Assembly: GCA_009617715.1 (NCBI GenBank)
Contig: VTFK01000089.1
Coordinates: forward strand, 558,001 to 622,000
Direction: 5' to 3'
From: Plectrocnemia conspersa
Lineage: Eukaryota > Arthropoda > Insecta > Trichoptera > Polycentropodidae
Length of the DNA stretch: 64,000 bases
Part shown: positions 58,820-64,000 of the stretch, one piece after another
Layout of the letters: the number at the start of each line of letters is the position of its first letter
Numbering within the stretch: position 1 is the stretch's first letter
The notes under the pieces: model-generated
Seen by the model: only the letters and a program-made list of their open reading frames with translations
What the model was told of the DNA's origin: nothing
The model's database searches: none
Position numbers and translations under genes: made by a program

Positions 58820-60079
58820 AATTCAATTCGAATATTTTAATATCAAATATATTTGCCCGCATTTTTAACTAGTTGTTATTCGATATTTTTTATTAATTAT
58901 TCGTAAATTAATAATTTATATTTTTAGTGAAATTTATTAATTTTTAAATTTCTAAAAATCACAAAAAGACGACACACTCTTAAAATACAATAATGTATTA
59001 TTTTTGAAGTGTAATTTTGTATTATGTTATGTCTGTTACCAAATTGTCTGGGACTAAAAGAGTTATTTAGTATTTACGTATTTTTTATTCTATAATATTA
59101 ACATAAACATTTTTAACTCAAATTTAATTAATATTATTTTTAATATGAGTAGAAATATAAATATAAGTTTTTACAATAAACAAATTTTTTGAAAATAAAT
59201 TAAATTTAAATGGTCAAAAATAATAATTAAATGTGCAATAATACAAATAAATCACTTAAATATCACAATCATCAATATATTTTTTTTTAAAACATGTGTT
59301 TCGAACCTGCCTGTTTTTTATAGTAAATATATTTTATTGGAATTAATTGACGATACTTTGCCCTCTGGTATAAAAATTTAAAAAATTCAATGGCAATTTT
59401 CTAGATTTCTTGTTCCAAAATATGAAAGATTTTTTTTTATTATTATTATGTTTTATTTAAAATAATTAATATATCGAAACAATTTTGCTAAACAATAAAC
59501 ATGGTGAATCATGCGAGCGGTACCCATATTACTTTATCGGTCAATTAATTAAAATAATAATAATAATAATATCATCACTGGTAATAACAGTATTAACTGT
59601 TTTTTCTGTAATACTGGTTTTATTTCAATCCCTACTGCTATGTTAGTATCAGAAATATATATCTACCGGATGTATTCGGATATAATTTCATTACAACAGC
59701 TAGTCGATTACATTTATACTAGTTAAAATATAACTTCACTAAAAAATACACATTCACTTTAACATATGCTATTTACAATTCTTTAATAAATAGCTAAATA
59801 TAGTGTTTTCTGTTATGGTTTCTTATGTATTTATGTGCCGCGCATCTCAATTTTATTGTTTTCAATCACGTTTTAACCAACAAATATAAATACAATAAAA
59901 AACATATATATTCTAAACGTCATATAATTATAGTGTTTCATATTTACAGCTTTGCTGAATATACCACATTTTAAAATGTTTCGCATATATTTTATTGCGT
60001 AATGCAATCACCGCTGCAATATCATCCGAATTGAACATGCACTAATGCATCATAATGTTGTTTGTTGCGCACCTTGTTT
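58820..60079. other. AT-rich spacer
   Basis: (AAT)n near 59552-59570. No gene recognised. Confidence 0.45.
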
Positions 60080-60799
60080 TTCATCAGTGCCGGAAACCAC
60101 TTTTCCGCGTTGTCAATCGGAAAACTAAATAAAGCCGACGCCGCCGCGGGAATATTCGATTTGCATAATGGAAAATGTGTTTATTGGCAAGCGGCAGAAC
60201 CGAAGCGGCGGGAGTTTCATATTTACCTCTATTTTAGCACTGATTTTCAAAAATCTGTTCATTTTACAACATCATCCGATTTGCTCAACATTAATAGCAA
60301 TATACACTTTATTAATTTCAATAATTAAATTTTGCACAAAATGTGGATTTGAGTTCGAAATTGCAATATATTAAATATTATGATTTAGCATGCAACTATT
60401 TCAACTTGTTATAGAAATAATTATTGCTATACTGGTAGCGAGATTATGAGCCTGAGATGTGGTGCTTGAGACAGCAAATGATATATTTTAGATTTATACT
60501 GACATTGATTATAGTATTCAATAATAATATAAGTATACCCTGAACTAACTTTACTAACAACATATTAATGTAGATCTTAATTAAAAATATATATTTTTAC
60601 TATGTGGCACACTCACGCGCTTATCGTTAGTCGTATCTCTTAAATGAAAAGAGGTAGTATGACGCTTGTATGAACAAACTACATTTTAATTTACAATTAT
60701 TTCACCAGTGAAATGTCATCATTGTCTGATGAATAAATGTAAAATATAAAGTGTGTCCGTCACATTTTTTAATGAGTTGTTAGTAAGTTATGAATGTGC
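60080..60799. other. Spacer with a small GC-rich spot
   Basis: 60080-60240 is GC-richer (ACGCCGCCGCGGGAATATTC near 60139). ORFs of 88 and 68 codons overlap (60062-60374) with no domain. Confidence 0.3.
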
Positions 60800-61150
60800 A
60801 GGTCAGGAATCTGTTTCATATTAAATATCATTACAGATTTTTTTTTACAGAAAAATTTAATATTCACTTCAACTGCAAGTAAGTGGCGATCACGCGCGAT
60901 ATGGCGCATGGTCTTCTTGCATTGCCTGAAATGAATTATACATTCTCTATTACAATTCCACTCGCTTCCGCGAATTCCAGACGACGCATTTCGCGATTTG
61001 CTTGTTACTATACAAGAGCGAAAATTAAATCGGACATTACTATTCTATTCAGCGGTCTTCACAAGTGTATGAAGGCAAAAATATCGCGAAACCATCTCAC
61101 ATAGAGGTAAACATCCCTACCGCTACTTTGCATTATATTGATAACGTCTG
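60800..61150. other. CpG-richer island
   Basis: A polypyrimidine stretch ending TTTTTTTTACAG (60838-60850), then GCAAGTAAGT (about 60875), then a 73-codon ORF (60883-61104). These resemble splice signals, but no coherent exon with a known domain emerges. Possibly regulatory. Confidence 0.25.
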
Positions 61151-61374
61151 CATTGTACGGCTTCGCCATTATATATGAGATATTTAGTTAACCCTTTATA
61201 TAAAATATAAATGATATCTTCGTCTGCAATTATCTCATTTATAAATCAGATTGCTTTTAATAAATTCCAAAGTCAGAGATTTTTTGAACACTTATACGTT
61301 ATAATATCGACAAAATATTTACGTATTATTTTTGTATGAGTTCAAACTGATGCATGACAATAAATATTACTTTT

Positions 61375-61640
61375 GTATTTGGCGAGGGTACTGTTAGTCA
61401 AAGAACTGTAAGACGTTGATTCAAAAATATCATACATGCAAATAATCACAGTTCCACAAACAATCGTTCGGACATTCGTAGCATACGTTTCTCGATATCT
61501 AAATTAAAAAATTGGACAAATGGGTACCGCACACACTGACCGAAAGACCAAACAGCGACGTTTCAAAGTATGCTATTTACTAGTTCTAATGAATAGTAAA
61601 CCATTATTAAAGAGAATCATTACATGCGTTGACATAATTT
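61375..61640 (+). pseudogene. Mariner transposase fragment
   Basis: FGEGTVSQRTVRR-stop-FKN (61377-61427) matches the mariner HTH text 'FGE..VSE.T.R.WF..F' with Trp mutated to a stop. After a gap, KLDKWVPHTLTERP (61508-61550) matches 'KLGVWVPHELTEK', and NSKPLLKRIITCVD (61591-61633) matches 'N...PFLDRIVTCDEKW', the region of the first catalytic Asp. Different mariner lineage from the Tc3-like elements at 6110 and 41060. Confidence 0.7.
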
Positions 61641-62199
61641 ATTTACTTTTCATTATTACTAATGTTTAATCACTCAAACATTTATTATATTATGGATTTT
61701 TTTAAAAATGAGTTTCATAATTTTACACATTACTAACAACTATAGAAGTATGAATGTAACAGGTGAAATTGTTTTTATATAAATTAGCAACTCTTATCTG
61801 TATTGTGCAAAATGCCGCGCGTTATGGATGCTGAATGATAATATAATTTCAATATCTCGTTTTATTTAAATACACAAGAGAGAAACAACTTTCACGAAGA
61901 TAAGTTAAGGCAAATGGTATTTGAGTTTTAAGTGCAATTTAATATAGCTCTGTTTTAATTTCAATCCAAAAAGAGCAAAACAAAGTTGCACTTCAACTTC
62001 TTTTAACTCTTGATTAACAGCCAATTCATAATGTTTATCTTCTCAGACAATCATCTGTGTATTTAAAATATTAACAAATTGGAAGGTAGGGGTGATATGG
62101 ACAAGCAAATCAAAGTCGTTTAGTTTTATATAAATTAATAATTCGTCTTATCAGTGCCGGTTAAAAGTATTTTATTCTTACATATCCAATCCGTTCTAC
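61641..62199. other. AT-rich spacer
   Basis: Nothing recognised. Confidence 0.4.
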
Positions 62200-62640
62200 A
62201 GCTCCTCATTTGACGGCAAATCGTTTTCTAAGCCACTTTAAAGTCAAAGTTATCTGTTAATCGCGCGCAAAGTATAGAGATGTACTTGTGTATGTCTTCC
62301 GGAAAACCTCATACCTCTATGATCACAAGCTTCATACACGTTACTTAACTTTTGTACATGTTTGCAGACCGCGGTCCACGCCATCCACTGACTATATGAA
62401 ATTTTCCGACCGCGAATCAATGTTTATGGCGCGCGCCAACTTCGGCAATATGCCCAGAAACTTAGCAAATTACCAGCGACGTGCGAGTGTGTGAACCGGC
62501 GGTGCATCGCGATTTGATATCTTCATAAACTTTAGCGAATAACTGCGAGTTATTGCACAACTATGATGGGCGAGCTTCATTACTTTCTACAAACTATTAT
62601 GAAGTTCATACGCGTGTGTCAGTCGAGAAGCGCTGATGTT
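62200..62640. other. GC-richer island
   Basis: CpG-enriched, with GTTTATGGCGCGCGCCAACT (62422-62441; a TTTATGG core next to GGCGCGCC). The 68-codon ORF 62288-62494 has no domain. Candidate regulatory island. Confidence 0.3.
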
Positions 62641-63791
62641 ATGTTGTTGGGTTTGAATGAAAATTCTATTTATGAAGGCTTGTTATTTTTACTACACACA
62701 TCAACAAATACGTGCACATACCAGTATAGATAATATATAATATATCAATTTTAGGCTTCAAAAAATGTCACTTTATATATGAACTGCACGTAGTAGAACA
62801 TGTATTAATAATATGGAATTCTGACACGATAACATATTCCTAATTAATATAAAGATTAAAATGAAAAAATATACTTCTGTCTTAATAAAAACTAGTTTAG
62901 ATATTTTCCGTCTAAGTTTATTTTAGGTGCACTAGAATTCTATGCTTGACACACGTGTTTATTTTTTAGTTTAAATTACAAAGGTCAATATATAATTTTT
63001 AATTTACAGATAAATAGATATTATGATTAGCGTTTCTTCTCGAGCCATTTATTATTAAAAATTAAATTTTACGATTTTTTTTAAATATTTTACAACCGCT
63101 GCAGTTTTAATATACCGCTGCATAAGAAAGGGTAGATTAGCGGCAGATGTTTGAATATATGTGTTATTTTTTAAAAGCTTTTAATACAGGTCGGAAGTAT
63201 TTGAATTTTCTAAACTACCTTAATCGGCCTAAACTTAGATTTGGTAATCTAAGAACTACATTAAATTATTAAATAAGCGATAAAAGTACAAGACTTCTTA
63301 TATTTTTTGCCGCTTTTTTTTTAGAAACTGTATTTTTATTTAGATTCCTCAAATTATAAAAGCATTTTAATTTTATAAAAACAAGACCAAGGATCGTTTC
63401 CATATTAATTATAATTATTTGCTTAGATGAGATCAGAATTAATAATTAGTATATTACTATTATTCATATCGATCATCACTTGAACGATAAAATATGATGA
63501 TTGTGATTTTAAGCTCAGTAATGCATTTATGGTATGAAAAATTATATAATTTAAGATCAACTTAGCTCATCACATGTATAAACCTAAAACTAAAATAATT
63601 CCGGTCCACTTTACAAGAAAGTCTGAGTAAAAATAAGTACATATTATTAAGTAAATACATAAGTGTAGATCACTTTAAACTCAATCTACACTCATTCTTT
63701 AACACACTTAACTTCAATATCTCTATCTACACAATATGTGACTCTTTCGACATAAATTTAATCATGTATACGTATCATTATTTTTATAAAT
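62641..63791. other. AT-rich spacer
   Basis: Nothing recognised. Confidence 0.45.
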
Positions 63792-64000
63792 TTATATACA
63801 TACATATATAATGAGAATACTCCGCTCGATTCCGGAAATGTATACTTTGATCCTGTTTCCGGTGTCCCACCCATCGTCTGGGAATTCCCCAGTCCGGTGT
63901 TTTGGGCCCAGCCTTTGAAACCGTCTCATGGTCTCCTGGAGAATTCTGATTGAATTTTCATATTTAGCCCCTTGTGTTTGCCTTGGCATGCTCTCTTTTT
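63792..64000 (-). other. Unassigned ORF at window edge, possibly repeat-derived
   Basis: On the minus strand an ORF (63989-63792) reads MPRQTQGAKYENSIRILQET, MRRFQRLGPKHRTGEFPDDG and WDTGNRIKVY. Composition changes sharply at about 63812: GC-balanced sequence ends and ATATATGTATGTATA-type repeats begin, as at the 3' end of some LINEs or SINEs. I do not recognise the protein. The upstream part lies outside the window. Confidence 0.3.

Noticed and set aside
60838..60885. Micro-exon between TTTTTTTTACAG and GCAAGTAAGT
   Set aside because: About 25-30 bases, no reading-frame support; both signals are common by chance.

Overview
The window is AT-rich eukaryotic DNA, almost certainly from an insect. 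The evidence is the set of decayed transposable elements: mariner/Tc3-like, mariner, Tc1-like, Tigger/pogo and hAT DNA transposons, Jockey-type, R1-like and CR1/Jockey-like LINEs, and tRNA-derived SINEs. The mariner/Tc3-like and Jockey-type proteins are typical of insects. I cannot name the species. I found no recognisable host protein-coding gene, no functional rRNA or tRNA gene, no CRISPR array and no bacterial-style operon. The ORFs of 60-180 codons are either transposon remnants or chance ORFs in GC-rich islands.

The layout alternates between two kinds of DNA. (1) AT-rich filler carries the transposons, long A/T runs and diverged simple repeats. (2) Islands of roughly 300-800 bp are much richer in G+C and CpG. 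They lie near 780-1130, 2870-3110, 4600-5010, 10430-10990, 12060-12470, 17560-18290, 21410-22080, 22240-22700, 24080-24600, 26640-27190, 28080-28500, 30140-30620, 31930-32340, 35150-35950, 38340-38880, 39370-39800, 42050-42500, 43940-44400, 48330-48600, 49230-49640, 51190-51750, 54780-55160, 56880-57620, 60800-61150 and 62200-62640. No island core carries a transposon that I can recognise. I read this as an intergenic or intronic desert around a regulated gene, with the islands as candidate conserved regulatory elements. That is inference; the sequence alone does not name the gene.

Transposons in order: hAT fragment at the left edge (1-400); fragment resembling DUF7869 proteins (1850-2340, minus); mariner/Tc3-like pseudogene (6110-7168, minus); a four-unit tandem array between two SINE pieces (7300-8425); old LINE fragment (9040-9480, minus); SINE-A copies (9711, 11370, 19425, 29760); LINE fragment (13560-13840, minus); Jockey RT (15000-15790, minus) abutting a hAT end (to 16278); second Jockey scrap (19925); solo LINE 3' tail (22918); Tigger pseudogene (25408-26300, minus); LINE fragment (27400); Tc1-like copy (28652, minus); 1.0-kb Tigger-type deletion derivative (33269-34285); main LINE (36163-38085); R1-like LINE end with a 17-bp target duplication (40289-40968); mariner/Tc3-like copy 2 (41060-41410); LINE scrap (41585); Tigger C-terminus (42935-43380); Tc1-like copy 2 (46014-47090); hAT with 8-bp TSD (47138-48252); LINE copies (49650-50640 and 52862-54115); Jockey C-terminus (54130-54610); second Tigger-type derivative (55381-56337); hAT with 8-bp TSD (57813-58811); mariner scrap (61375-61640).

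The most informative observations are structural. A 3'-terminal hairpin in the main LINE family is shared by five copies with wobble-preserving change. A SINE 3' hairpin shows a compensatory base change. Two copies of a Tigger-like element share the same internal-deletion junction, which implies mobilisation in trans after the deletion. The array at 7385-8253 has an ABAB higher-order arrangement between two SINE fragments of the same family. None of these amounts to a new gene system.
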